A stretch of DNA of 43,407 bases from Comamonas sp. lk (GCA_945861345.1 CAMATX010000010.1:1-43407), one strand, 5' to 3'. Positions 1 to 8,806 are shown, counted from the first letter of the stretch. Translations and numbers: made by a program. The notes: a model not told the origin generated them from the letters alone.

Positions 1-114
1 TTTACCAGCGCCATGGTCGATGCCTTTGCGCACTTGGGTGTGACGCACTTCAATATGCCGCACACCGCTTACCGCGTATGGCAGCAGCTCAAAAAATCGG
101 GCGTTAACACCTGA
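1..114 (+). CDS. Molybdenum hydroxylase large subunit, C-terminal fragment (CoxL/xanthine dehydrogenase type)
   Basis: Only the last 37 codons are in the window, ending in TGA at 112-114. The fragment contains the segment FNMPHTAYRVWQQL. This resembles the MP-T-x-RVW tail that closes large subunits of the CO dehydrogenase/xanthine dehydrogenase family, which carry the molybdopterin active site. The assignment rests mainly on context: the next five plus-strand genes are CoxG, CoxD, CoxE, a MocA-like protein and an oxygenase-like protein, the usual accessory set of such enzymes. The substrate (CO, an aldehyde, a purine or an N-heterocycle) cannot be told from this fragment, because the active-site loop lies outside the window. 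Confidence 0.7.
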   Translation, partial: FTSAMVDAFAHLGVTHFNMPHTAYRVWQQLKKSGVNT

Positions 115-197
115 CGCGCGGCTTTGCACCAACCCAGGGCCGGTGCGCGCGAGCGTGCCAGCCCTTTTCCTTTTTATAAACAGCAGAAAGTAAGCGC

Positions 198-848
198 ATG
201 GAAGTCGTAATTGAAAAGCAATACCCGGTAAGCGCCGGTATTCCCGCCGCCTGGGCGGTGTTGTCGGATATGCATGCCTTGGCCACCTGCATGCCCGGTG
301 CGCAAATCACCGAGGACATAGACGCCACCCACTTTAAGGGTAGCGTGCGGGTAAAAGTCGGGCCCGCCGTGGCGGCCTTTGCCGGAACTATTGAAATCCT
401 CGCGCTGGATGCGGCCACGCAGACGCTGAAGATGCTGGGCAAAGGCGCGGACAAAGGCGGCTCTTCCGCGTCCATGGAATTAACCGCCTCTTTGCTGCCT
501 GGCGAGAACGGCCATTGCGTGCTGGCCGGACATGCGGCGGTGATCGTGAACGGCAAATTCGCCCAGTTTGGCGGACGCATGATGAACTCGGTGTCGGACA
601 TGATCTTGGCGCAGTTTGCCGAGGTGTTTTCACAAAAAGCCCAAGCCTTGCAAGCCATTGCGCCTGCGGATGCGGCGGATACGGGTGCCGCTCCTGCGGC
701 TGGCGCGCAGGCGCATCCAGCCAGCCCCAGTGCAGCAGCGCCCAGTGCCCCGGCCGCGCCGGTGGTGGCGACCGAGTTCAATGCGCTGGGCTTGGTCTGG
801 TCTTTGATCAAGCAATTTTTTGCCGGCCTGTTCGGCAAAAAATCCTAA
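198..848 (+). CDS. coxG: CoxG-like SRPBCC protein (carbon monoxide dehydrogenase subunit G family)
   Basis: This 216-residue protein has an SRPBCC/START-like fold over roughly residues 1-150. Family features are the opening KQYPVSAGIPAAW, the CMPGAQ motif near residue 33 and the VNGKFAQFGGRM segment near residue 113. An Ala/Pro-rich linker follows (about 154-190). The C-terminus (195-216) is hydrophobic and ends in lysines, which fits the known membrane anchoring of CoxG-type proteins. CoxG homologues recruit molybdenum hydroxylases to the membrane or assist electron transfer to quinone. The ATG at 198 follows a purine-rich AGAAAG stretch. It lies 83 bp after the large-subunit stop and 3 bp before coxD, so it is probably in one operon with both. 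Confidence 0.88.
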   Translation: MEVVIEKQYPVSAGIPAAWAVLSDMHALATCMPGAQITEDIDATHFKGSVRVKVGPAVAAFAGTIEILALDAATQTLKMLGKGADKGGSSASMELTASLLPGENGHCVLAGHAAVIVNGKFAQFGGRMMNSVSDMILAQFAEVFSQKAQALQAIAPADAADTGAAPAAGAQAHPASPSAAAPSAPAAPVVATEFNALGLVWSLIKQFFAGLFGKKS

Positions 849-851
849 GGC

Positions 852-1832
852 ATGGCTGAGGCGACGGTGCCGCCAAGCCCGCAGGGCTTGCGCGAACAAT
901 TATTTGGCGCTGGCTATATCGCCGACGAGGATGTCGCCAGCCTGGTCTGGATGGCTTTGTCACTAGAGCGGCCCATGCTGATCGAGGGCGAGGCCGGTGT
1001 CGGCAAGACCGCGATCGCCGCTGCCTGCGCACGCGCCTTGGGCCGCCCGCTGCTGCGCTTGCAATGCTACGAAGGCCTGGACCTGGGGCAAGCGGTGTAT
1101 GAATGGAATTACAGCCGCCAGTTATTGGAAATTCGGCTCACCGAAGCGGGTGCAGGCGGGGCTGCAAGCGGCACTGGATTTAGCAGCGCAGGCGCTGGCG
1201 CCAACGGCCAAGATGCCTTACGCAGCAATTTGTTTTCCGAAGCGTTTTTGCTGCAACGCCCTTTGCTGCAAGCCATACGCAGCGAAGTGCCTTGCGTATT
1301 GTTGATTGACGAAATCGACCGGGCCGACGAGGCTTTTGAAGCATTTTTGCTGGAGATGCTTTCCGAGTACCAGATCAGTATTCCCGAATTAGGTACTTTG
1401 CACGCGCGCAGCAAACCGTTGGTGGTGCTGACCAGCAATGGCACGCGCGATTTGTCGGATGCACTGCGCCGCCGCTGCCTGTTTCATTACCTCGACTTTC
1501 CCAGCCTGGCGCGCGAAATGCACATTGTGCGCACCCTGGTGCCCGAAGCGGCCAGCCGCCTGGTGGAAGAATCAGTGGCCTTTGTACAGCGCCTGCGCAA
1601 AGAAGACCTGGACAAAACGCCGGGCATTGCCGAAACCCTGGACTGGGTGCGCGTGCTCTTCAAACTCGGCCTGCAAGAGTTGCCGCAAGACCCTGCACTG
1701 CTCAGCCATTCGCTGGCCGCGCTGCTCAAGACGCGCAATGACCGTTGGGGCGTGACGCCCGAGCGCGTGGCCAAGCTGATCGACGGCCCGCGTATCGGCC
1801 AGGACGTGGGCGTCGCCGGCGGCTTTAAGTAA
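852..1832 (+). CDS. coxD: CoxD-like MoxR-family AAA+ ATPase
   Basis: This is a 326-residue AAA+ ATPase. The Walker A motif GEAGVGKT is at 46-53 and the Walker B LIDEIDRADE at 151-160. A sensor-1 type segment (VLTSNGTRDLSDALRRR) with the arginine finger region follows, typical of MoxR proteins. In Oligotropha, CoxD is a chaperone needed to build the CuSMoO2 cluster of CO dehydrogenase together with CoxE and CoxF. MoxR proteins usually work with a VWA partner, and the next gene encodes one. A Gly/Ala/Ser-rich stretch at about 99-120 looks like an inserted flexible loop. The gene starts 3 bp after coxG and ends 14 bp before coxE. Confidence 0.9.
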   Translation: MAEATVPPSPQGLREQLFGAGYIADEDVASLVWMALSLERPMLIEGEAGVGKTAIAAACARALGRPLLRLQCYEGLDLGQAVYEWNYSRQLLEIRLTEAGAGGAASGTGFSSAGAGANGQDALRSNLFSEAFLLQRPLLQAIRSEVPCVLLIDEIDRADEAFEAFLLEMLSEYQISIPELGTLHARSKPLVVLTSNGTRDLSDALRRRCLFHYLDFPSLAREMHIVRTLVPEAASRLVEESVAFVQRLRKEDLDKTPGIAETLDWVRVLFKLGLQELPQDPALLSHSLAALLKTRNDRWGVTPERVAKLIDGPRIGQDVGVAGGFK

Positions 1833-1846
1833 GCACTTGCGCGGCC

Positions 1847-3055
1847 ATGCAGCCCACCGCGACCGACCCGCGCCAGCAACTGGCTGATTTTGCGCACTAC
1901 TTGCGCGAACACGGTTTTGCCTTGGGCTTTGCCGAGATCAATTTGATGCTGCGCGCCGCTAGCGCCCTGCCACTAGCGCAGTGGAAACGCACCGAGGCCT
2001 TATGGCGCGCGATTGCCAGCGGCAGCCAGGCGCAATGGGCCAAGTACCCGGACTTGCACCAGGCCTTTTGGTTCCCGCACAAGGTGCGCGGCACCGCGCG
2101 CACTTCGGGCCTGCAACACAAGCCACGCCACTTACAGCAACTGGTGCAGCAAATGCACCAGGACATGGCAGAGCAAGCGGGCAACACGCCACCTGGGCAG
2201 CCACAAAGTAGCCTGGGCCAGGCCGACGATGCGGCAGTGGGCGACAGCGAGTCCGGCAGCGAAAGCCAGCGTGCCCAAGCCGGTGCCAGCCGCCATGCTG
2301 CGCCCGATGAACGCGATTTTGCGGACTGGCTGCCCGGCGACCTGGACCGCTTTGAACCCTTGGTGCGCGCGCTCAAGCGGCGCATGCACACGCAACTGAC
2401 GCGCAGGCGCGCGCATGATGTGCACGCGGGCACGGTGCACCTGCGCCGCTCCATGCGCGCGGCCCTGGCCAGCGGCGGCGAGTTGATTGCCCTGCACCGC
2501 ACCCAGCCGCGCCGCCGCACGCCACGGGTGGCGGTGTTGGTGGATGTCAGCCGATCCATGGAAGTGCACGCCCAATTTTTTCTGCGCCTGAGCCGCGCTT
2601 TTGTGGAAGTGCTGCAAGCGCGGGCCTTTGTGTTTCACACCCGGCTAGCCGAAGTGACGCCGCTGATGAAGCAGCGCAGCGCGCGGGTGCAAGAAAAAAT
2701 CAATGCCGTGACCTTTGGCTTTGGCGGCGGCACGCGCATCGCGTCTTGCTTGCAAGAAGCGGTGGACCTGCACATGGGCCGCTGGTTGCGCCGGGGCGAT
2801 GTGTTTTTGGTCTTTAGCGATGGCTATGACACCGACCCGCCAGAGGCGCTGGGCGAATTGCTGGCGCGCCTGCATGCGCGCGGCGTGCGCGTGTGCTGGC
2901 TGCACCCGACCAAAGCATTACCCCAATCCGAGGCGATGCAAGGCGCACTGCCCAGTATCTACCGCGCCATGCCGGCCCATAATCTGGCCAGTCTGTCGCG
3001 CTTGCCGGACTTGCTGCGCAGCACACTTTTTTCCACCCACACACACAAGGCCTAA
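1847..3055 (+). CDS. coxE: CoxE-like von Willebrand factor A domain protein
   Basis: This 402-residue protein belongs to the CoxE family. The N-terminal half (1-180) is the helical CoxE region with a polar, low-complexity linker at about 115-155. The C-terminal half is a VWA domain with the MIDAS motif DVSRSM at 233-238 and a later FSDGYDT segment. VWA/MoxR pairs act as a metallochaperone or remodelling machine. Here the partner is the CoxD ATPase encoded immediately upstream, and the likely client is the molybdenum hydroxylase at the left edge of the window. The stop is 2 bp before the next ATG, so translation is probably coupled. Confidence 0.9.
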   Translation: MQPTATDPRQQLADFAHYLREHGFALGFAEINLMLRAASALPLAQWKRTEALWRAIASGSQAQWAKYPDLHQAFWFPHKVRGTARTSGLQHKPRHLQQLVQQMHQDMAEQAGNTPPGQPQSSLGQADDAAVGDSESGSESQRAQAGASRHAAPDERDFADWLPGDLDRFEPLVRALKRRMHTQLTRRRAHDVHAGTVHLRRSMRAALASGGELIALHRTQPRRRTPRVAVLVDVSRSMEVHAQFFLRLSRAFVEVLQARAFVFHTRLAEVTPLMKQRSARVQEKINAVTFGFGGGTRIASCLQEAVDLHMGRWLRRGDVFLVFSDGYDTDPPEALGELLARLHARGVRVCWLHPTKALPQSEAMQGALPSIYRAMPAHNLASLSRLPDLLRSTLFSTHTHKA

Positions 3056-3057
3056 GC

Positions 3058-3738
3058 ATGGGATGTTTACTCAAACAAGGTGGCGGACTCTATGCCCGCT
3101 TGCGCATTGGCGCCGTGCTGCTGGCCGCTGGCCAGGGCAGCCGCATGGGCGGCGTCGCCAAATCGCTGATCACGCTGCAAGGCGTTCCCCTGATTAAGCG
3201 CCAGTTGATTGCGCTGAGCGGCGCTGGGGTTGATGAGGTGGTGGTGGTCACCGGCTATGCGCGCGATGCGGTGGAAGCCAGCATCGCCTCCTTTCCCGTG
3301 ACCCTGGCGCACAACCCGGACTTCGCGCTGGGCCAGCAAAGTTCGGTGCGCTGTGGCCTGAATGCTTTGCGCGGTAATTTTGATGCGGTGCTGGTGGCCC
3401 TGGCCGATCAGCCGCTCTTGGGCGCTGCGGATTTGACGGAGTTGATCGCCGCCTTCAAAAAGCGCGCCAGCGGCCATGTGCTGGTGCCTATGGTCGATGG
3501 GCAGCGCGGCAACCCCTTGGTGATGGACGATGTGGCGCTGGCCGACATTCGCGCCAGCGATGTCAACCTGGCCTGCCGCAACTTTGTCGAAAACCAGCCG
3601 GCTTTGGTGCATGTGCATCACACCAGCAACACGCGCTTTATCACCGACCTGGACACGCTGCAAGACATCGAAGCCCTGGCCACGCGCACCGGCTGGAAGC
3701 TGGAATTGCCGCAAGCGCTGGCCGACGCGCACGCATGA
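3058..3738 (+). CDS. MocA-like molybdenum cofactor cytidylyltransferase (NTP transferase family)
   Basis: This 226-residue MobA-like nucleotidyltransferase has the nucleotide-binding signature LLAAGQGSRMG at about 21-31. The following lysine (AKSL, near 35) and the LADQPLL segment near residue 118 are typical of MocA/CoxI-type enzymes. MocA adds CMP to Mo-molybdopterin to give the MCD form used by xanthine dehydrogenase-family enzymes, which fits the operon. The first 17 residues are weakly conserved, so a later start is possible. The ATG at 3058 is only 2 bp after coxE. Its stop overlaps the next start in an ATGA junction at 3735-3738. A GTP- rather than CTP-specific MobA is less likely in this context. 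Confidence 0.85.
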   Translation: MGCLLKQGGGLYARLRIGAVLLAAGQGSRMGGVAKSLITLQGVPLIKRQLIALSGAGVDEVVVVTGYARDAVEASIASFPVTLAHNPDFALGQQSSVRCGLNALRGNFDAVLVALADQPLLGAADLTELIAAFKKRASGHVLVPMVDGQRGNPLVMDDVALADIRASDVNLACRNFVENQPALVHVHHTSNTRFITDLDTLQDIEALATRTGWKLELPQALADAHA

Positions 3739-4475
3739 GCGAAGCCCTCAGCCGGGACATGCGCGAGGCCATGAACGCGGACGCAAGCAAGACCTTCACC
3801 GGCCAATGGCCAGTGCCCATGGGGCGGCACCGCTTTGCGGGTGCGGCCGATATCAATCCGGTGCTTTCGCGCGTGTTTGCCAGCATGCGCGCCACCGATG
3901 TGGCCTTGCACCCAGAGCGCGCTGGTGCGTTTTACGCCAGCGAAGACGATTTGCTTAACCGGGTGGACGTGCCCGAGTTTCGGGCCCTGGTGCAGTTCAT
4001 CGTGCAATCGCTGCAAGACACCGCGCAACGCGCCAATGCCCAAGTCTGGCCACCGGGCCAGCAGCCCTTGCAACTGCTCCTGACCGGCGTGTGGTTTCAG
4101 ATTCAAAACGGCGCGGCTTTCCATGATGTGCACACCCACGGCAATTGCTCGTGGTCTGGCGTGTACTACCTGCAAATCGACCCGCCGCACGAGCGCGCCA
4201 AACACCCGCAATGGGGCGCGCTCAACGGCGTGACGCGCTTTTACAGCCCTATGTTTCCGCTCTTGGGCGGCGCGCACATGGACATGGGCAACGCCTTCAT
4301 GCAAAACGCCACGCTGGACGTGAGTCCGCAAGAAGGTGAACTAGTTGTTTTCCCTGCTTTTTTACCGCACAAAGCCATGCCCTACGAAGGCGAACGCGAG
4401 CGCATCATCCTGTCCTTCAACGCGCAAATCCACGCGCCGCAAGGCAATCAGATTTACCGCTATGCGGGTAGTTGA
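3735..4475 (+). CDS. TIGR02466-type putative 2OG-Fe(II) oxygenase
   Basis: This 246-residue protein resembles the TIGR02466 family of putative 2-oxoglutarate/Fe(II) oxygenases. Candidate metal ligands are in the HDVHTHGN motif (H130, D131, H133, H135), followed by SGVYYLQ. The distal FPAFLPHKAMPYEGERERI segment supplies H212 and an arginine near 221-223 that could bind the 2-oxoglutarate carboxylate. The substrate is unknown. The gene is translationally coupled (ATGA) to the MocA-like gene, so it may act in the same pathway, either on the enzyme or on its product. It converges with the copper cluster, with 11 bp between the stop codons and no obvious terminator. Confidence 0.72.
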   Translation: MSEALSRDMREAMNADASKTFTGQWPVPMGRHRFAGAADINPVLSRVFASMRATDVALHPERAGAFYASEDDLLNRVDVPEFRALVQFIVQSLQDTAQRANAQVWPPGQQPLQLLLTGVWFQIQNGAAFHDVHTHGNCSWSGVYYLQIDPPHERAKHPQWGALNGVTRFYSPMFPLLGGAHMDMGNAFMQNATLDVSPQEGELVVFPAFLPHKAMPYEGERERIILSFNAQIHAPQGNQIYRYAGS

Positions 4476-4486
4476 TTAGGCCACCC

Positions 4487-4795
4487 TCAAGGCGCCGCTT
4501 CGATCGCTGTCACCACAAATTTACCGTCTTCACGCGCCACCCCAAAGCGCACTTTGTCGCCGGGCTTGGCTGCCTCTAGCAAGGCGGGATCTTTGATGGT
4601 AAAGACCATGGTCATGGCAGGCATGTCGAAGGATTTGATTTCGCCGTGCTTGATAGTAATTTTGAGATTGTCGCGGTCCACTTTGCGCACCTCGCCCGCT
4701 ACTTTTTCGTCGCTTTGCGACCAGGAAGCCAAGGGCAGGAGCGCCAGCGATAGCAGTGCAACAGACGCCAGACGGCGGTTCGGTAAGAGAGACAT
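4487..4795 (-). CDS. CusF-like periplasmic copper-binding protein
   Basis: This 102-residue protein has a signal peptide of about 26 residues and a CusF-like OB-fold domain. CusF proteins bind Cu(I) in the periplasm and hand it to efflux systems. E. coli CusF uses His, Trp and two Met residues. Here H50, M61 and M63 are in place (segment FDMPAMTMVF), but the position of the cation-pi tryptophan is occupied by M58. This gives a possible His/Met3 site. The ATG at 4795 is preceded by AAGGAT at good spacing. It is the last gene of the minus-strand copper cluster, 11 bp after the DUF411 gene. No CusA/CusB pump is visible nearby. Confidence 0.88.
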   Translation of the reverse strand: MSLLPNRRLASVALLSLALLPLASWSQSDEKVAGEVRKVDRDNLKITIKHGEIKSFDMPAMTMVFTIKDPALLEAAKPGDKVRFGVAREDGKFVVTAIEAAP

Positions 4796-4806
4796 AGTCT
4801 GATCCT

Positions 4807-5274
4807 TTAGGGGTAAGCGTGGAAAACAGTGCTGCTGCCATCCTTAGCAACGAGCAAGACTTTGTACGGGTCTTTGCGGCCTTGGTACACCGCGCCGTCC
4901 ATGCCCGGCGAGCCTACCGGCATACCTGGCACGGCCAGCCCCACAGCCTGAGGCTTTTCGCGCAGCAAACGGCGGATGTCTGTGGCCGGTACATGGCCTT
5001 CCAACGCATAGCCCTGCACGCTGCCGGTGTGGCAAGAGCCCAGCGCATCCGGTATACCTAAGCGCTTGCGCGCCGCCTCGTTGCCTTGGTCATTGACCTT
5101 GACGCTAAAGCCCGCTTGCCTGAGGTGGACAACCCAGTCTTCACAGCAGCCGCAATGGGGGTCTTTCCAGACCTCGACCGCTACCGCAGCTTGCGCGCCT
5201 ATGGCCGGTGCAGCCAGCAGCGCCAGCCCTAGTTGCAAGCACTGGCGTCGCGTAGTTTTAGTGGTTGTGCGCAT
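4807..5274 (-). CDS. DUF411 family exported metal-binding protein
   Basis: This 155-residue protein carries the DUF411 domain seen in many copper and silver resistance clusters. The N-terminus has a paired arginine (TTRRQCLQLG) and a hydrophobic stretch ending near AQA, so it is exported, perhaps by Tat. Potential metal ligands are CGCC at 41-44, C81-H82, H94 and two methionines (M118, M125) in a Met/Gly/Pro-rich loop. The biochemical role of DUF411 is unsettled; periplasmic copper binding is the usual proposal. The start overlaps the end of the cupredoxin gene by 17 bp, so the two are probably co-translated. Confidence 0.85.
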   Translation of the reverse strand: MRTTTKTTRRQCLQLGLALLAAPAIGAQAAVAVEVWKDPHCGCCEDWVVHLRQAGFSVKVNDQGNEAARKRLGIPDALGSCHTGSVQGYALEGHVPATDIRRLLREKPQAVGLAVPGMPVGSPGMDGAVYQGRKDPYKVLLVAKDGSSTVFHAYP

Positions 5275-5779
5275 CGTGCTGCTCCTTGTTTTTTGGCGTC
5301 GCTTTGCCTTTGGCGACTTGGATCTTGCCTTTCATCCCGGCCTCGTAATGGCCGGGGCGCAAACAGGCGAAGTCCACGGTAGTTGCGCTGGTGAAATGCC
5401 ATAGCAGTTCACCCTGCGCGCCGGGCGCGACGCTCAGCATATTGGACTCTTCATGCTCCATATCGGGAAACTTTTGCATGGCTTTGGCGTGGACTTTTAG
5501 GTCTTTGATATTCCCGAGTACCAGCTCATGCGCTAACGCGCCGGTGTTGCGCACCACAAAGCGAATCGTCTCGCCTTGTTTGACCGCTACCGTGGCCGGC
5601 ACAAAGCGCATGTTGTCCTGCATGTCGATGGAGACGGTGCGGCTGACTTTGTCGGCCTGGCCGGGCTGGCCGATTGATGGGCCGTCATGCGCGTGGCCAC
5701 CGGCATGGGAGCCGCTGGCCTGTGCCGCCACGCTCACTGCCAGCAGTGCCGCCGCTAAAAAAATGGTGGGGGTTCGCAT
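5258..5779 (-). CDS. Cupredoxin (plastocyanin/azurin-like) secreted copper protein
   Basis: This 173-residue secreted protein starts at the ATG at 5779; the open frame further upstream is an unconserved extension. A signal peptide (about 1-22) is followed by a His/Gly-rich segment (SGSHAGGHAHDG). A cupredoxin domain then shows the classical type-1 copper ligands: H84 in AHEL, C139, H144 in ACLRPGHYEAGM, and M149. A His-rich tail (QHDAHNH) may bind extra metal. Such proteins accompany multicopper oxidases in copper tolerance clusters, where they may store copper or pass electrons. It lies 103 bp downstream of the oxidase stop. Confidence 0.9.
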   Translation of the reverse strand: MRTPTIFLAAALLAVSVAAQASGSHAGGHAHDGPSIGQPGQADKVSRTVSIDMQDNMRFVPATVAVKQGETIRFVVRNTGALAHELVLGNIKDLKVHAKAMQKFPDMEHEESNMLSVAPGAQGELLWHFTSATTVDFACLRPGHYEAGMKGKIQVAKGKATPKNKEQHDAHNH

Positions 5780-5882
5780 GGTGTTTTCCTTGTCGTAAAA
5801 AGTTTTTGATGGTTTGCTGGTGAGGCTTAAGTGAGGCTTGCGTAGGGCTAAAGCGCATAGCGGTTTGTAGCCCATTTCCACC

Positions 5883-7315
5883 TTAATGTTGGTGACCTTT
5901 ATCAAGCTTGCTGCCAACTTTCTGGGGCTTGCGCACCTGCACTTGCACCTCGCCTTGCGGCATGGCCTGCACTGGCATAGCGCTTTTGCCCGCTGCTTGG
6001 CTGCGCGCCGGTTCGGCCAAGGCGCCCGTCCACTCATAAGCCATACTGCCCGGCGGGTGGCGGTACCAACCGGGGTTGCTGTAGTCACCGGGTTTTTGTT
6101 CTTTGCGCACCTTGACCATGCTGAACATACCGCCCATTTCCACGCCGCCAAAGGGCCCTTCGCCGGTCATCATGGGCGCGGTGTTGTCCGGTAGCGACAT
6201 TTCCATTTCGGCCATATCGGCCATGCCACGCTCGCCCATGACCATGTAGTCCGGAATGAGTTGGCGAATACGACCGGCCAGCCCACTGTGGTCTACACCA
6301 ATAAGCGTAGGAATTTTGTGGCCCATGGCATTCATGGTGTGGTGGCTTTTGTGGCAATGGAAAGCCCAGTCGCCTTCCTCGTCGGCGACAAATTCGATTT
6401 GCCGCATTTGCCCCACGGCGATGTCGGTGGTCACCTCGCTCCAGCGCGCGCTGTGCGGCACCGGTCCGCCGTCGGTGCCGGTCACCTGGAACTCATGGCC
6501 ATGGATGTGGATCGGGTGGTTGGTCATGGTCAGGTTGCCCATGCGGATGCGCACTTTGTCGCCATAGCGCACGTTGATCGAATCAATGCCCGGAAACACG
6601 CGGCTGTTCCAGCTCCAAATATTGAACTCCAGCATGGTCATGATTTGCGGCGTGTAACTGCCGGGGTCGATGTCATAGGCGTTGAGCAAAAAACAAATGT
6701 CGCGGTCTACCTCGTCGATCAAGGGGTGCGGCACTTTGGGGTGCGTGACCCACATGCCCATCATGCCCATGGCCATCTGCGTCATTTCATCGGCATGCGG
6801 GTGGTACATAAAAGTGCCGGGCCTGCGCGCTACAAATTCATATACAAAAGTTTTACCCGGTTTGATAGAAGGTTGGTTCAGACCAGACACGCCATCCATG
6901 CCATTGGGCAGGCGCTGGCCATGCCAATGCACGCTGGTGTGCTCGGGCAATTTATTGGTGACATAAATGCGCACCCGATCGCCCTCCACCACTTCAATCG
7001 TGGGGCCGGGCGACTGGCCGTTGTAGCCCATAAATGCGCCTTAAAGCCGGGCGCCATTTCGCGTACCACCGGCTCGGCCACCAGATGAAATTCCTTCACG
7101 CCATCGCGCATGCGCCAAGGCAGTGTCCAGCCGTTGAGTGTGAGTACCGGGCGGTAAGGCCGGCCATTGGGCGGGGCCAGCGGAGGCATGGTGTCCGGCG
7201 CGTTTTGTAACACCGGTTCGGGCAAGGCAGCTAGCGCCAAGCGGCTGATAGCCGCTGCGGCCAGCGCACCACCGGCAATGCCTGCGCTTTGGAAAAAATG
7301 GCGGCGGGTATTCAT
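5883..7315 (-). pseudogene. Multicopper oxidase (copper tolerance type), frameshifted
   Basis: The natural start is the ATG at 7315, preceded by AAAGGAG. It opens with a Tat signal (TRRHFFQSAG) and continues to GFKAHLW near 7033. The frame is then lost; the correct continuation (GYNGQSPGPTIEV) is in another frame down to 5883. One extra G in the GGG run at 7027-7029 would restore a 477-residue protein. All copper-ligand motifs are intact after the break: HWHG, HPHADE, HPIHIHGHEF and HCHKSHHTMNAMG, plus a Met-rich loop. The intact enzyme would oxidise Cu(I) in the periplasm. The break may be a real mutation or a homopolymer sequencing error. No second copy is in the window. Confidence 0.85.
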
Positions 7316-7417
7316 AGGAAAAACTCCTTTGGGCTGGCTGCTAGGGGCGGATGCGTATCGCTGGTCTGACGCAGTAGGGCGCATGCATTCAAGATCACGC
7401 TACGCGGTGTTTTTGAT

Positions 7418-8806
7418 TCAATGCCCTGCATCGGATGCTCCTGGCCCTGCGGACTGCGCCGTGGCGGCGGCTCCGGCCAATGGCTTACCGAGAAGCGCGG
7501 CTTGTAGCGCCGCATCAGCCAGCCAAAATTGCTGCTGCGCCGCCAGGGCCGCGCGCACCAAGGCGATTTGTTCTTGCGCATCCACTAACAAATCAAACAC
7601 GCTGACCAGCATGCCGTTGTAGCGCAGCAGCGTCTCTTCGGACATAGTTTTGCGCAAGGGCAGCAGTTCATCGCGGTACTGGCGCGCTAATTCGTAAGTG
7701 CTGCGGTAATGCGCATAGCTCTCGCGCAGCTGCGAAGCGGCTTGCCGTTCGGTAGCCTGTACCTGCAGCGCCAGCGCCAGGCTGCGCGCATCGAGCCCGG
7801 CCCGGCGCAAGCTGCCGTCGTCAAACAAAGGCAGTGCCAGACCCAGCTCCAGGCCCTGGCGAGTGTTGCTGCCCTCAGCGCCTCGCACCAAGTCACTGCG
7901 CAGACCGATTTCCACGTCGCCCCGGCTGGTCCACTGGCCCAAGGTGCGCTCTTGCTGGGCGCTCTCCCAAGCCGCCTGGGCCATGCGCAGGTCCAGCCGT
8001 GTCTGCCAGGCCTGGGCCATGGCTGCATCAAACTCGCGCGGTGCGGCGGGCACATCGGGCAGGCGCGCAGGCAAGCGCAGGGCTCGCGCTTGCACGCTGT
8101 CCAAGCCCAGGGCCCGCACCAGGCCTTCGCGCGCCGACTGCGCCTCGTCGCGCGCTTGCGCCAGTTGAACCGTAGCTTGGGCATACCAAAGTTGTTGGCG
8201 CGCCGCTTGCAGCTTGCTGATATTGCCCACGTTTTGCATGCGCCGGGCCAATTGGGCCCCAATACCTGCGGCCTCTTGCGCCGCGACCGCCTTCACCCAG
8301 GCTTGGCGTACGGCACTGATTTGTTCGACCACATCCATGCTCAATTGCAATTGCACCTGCTGCACCGCGCCAGCGGCCAAGCCCTGGCGCTGCGGCAGGG
8401 TCAAGAGATCGAGCAAACCAAAACTGATGCGCCTAGCGATTTCGGTTTCATCGAGCAGGCTGGACCACTCCAGCCCCAGCCGCGGGTTGGCGATACGGCC
8501 TTGTTGCGCGGCTTGCGCTGCATCGGCCATGGCCCGCGCCAGCAAGGCCTGTAGGGCCGGACTGTTTAGCCAGGCTAGACCCACGGCGTCGGCCTGCTGC
8601 AAAGGTTGCTCCAGTAAATGCTGCGCCGCTGCACTGCGCTGTGCTGCTTGTTCGGGTGTGAAGGAAATTTGCAGCGGCGTGGCGGTGAAAGGAGCCAGGT
8701 CTTGCTGCGTTTGCATCAACACCTTGGAGGTGTCAACACTAGCGCAACCCGCTAAATAGGCCAGCATCAGGGGCACCACGATGGCACTGCATACGCGCCG
8801 GTTCAT
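7418..8806 (-). CDS. TolC/CzcC-type outer membrane efflux lipoprotein
   Basis: This 462-residue outer membrane factor has a lipobox LAGC at 18-21, so it is probably a lipoprotein like CusC and CzcC. Its body is Ala/Gln/Leu-rich with long helical repeats, as expected for the two TolC-fold halves. TolC proteins form the outer channel of tripartite pumps, but no membrane fusion protein or RND pump is encoded next to it. Its start overlaps the preceding small gene in an ATGA junction (8803-8806), showing tight coupling to that gene. It may pair with a pump encoded elsewhere or serve as a dedicated export duct of this copper cluster. Confidence 0.88.
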   Translation of the reverse strand: MNRRVCSAIVVPLMLAYLAGCASVDTSKVLMQTQQDLAPFTATPLQISFTPEQAAQRSAAAQHLLEQPLQQADAVGLAWLNSPALQALLARAMADAAQAAQQGRIANPRLGLEWSSLLDETEIARRISFGLLDLLTLPQRQGLAAGAVQQVQLQLSMDVVEQISAVRQAWVKAVAAQEAAGIGAQLARRMQNVGNISKLQAARQQLWYAQATVQLAQARDEAQSAREGLVRALGLDSVQARALRLPARLPDVPAAPREFDAAMAQAWQTRLDLRMAQAAWESAQQERTLGQWTSRGDVEIGLRSDLVRGAEGSNTRQGLELGLALPLFDDGSLRRAGLDARSLALALQVQATERQAASQLRESYAHYRSTYELARQYRDELLPLRKTMSEETLLRYNGMLVSVFDLLVDAQEQIALVRAALAAQQQFWLADAALQAALLGKPLAGAAATAQSAGPGASDAGH

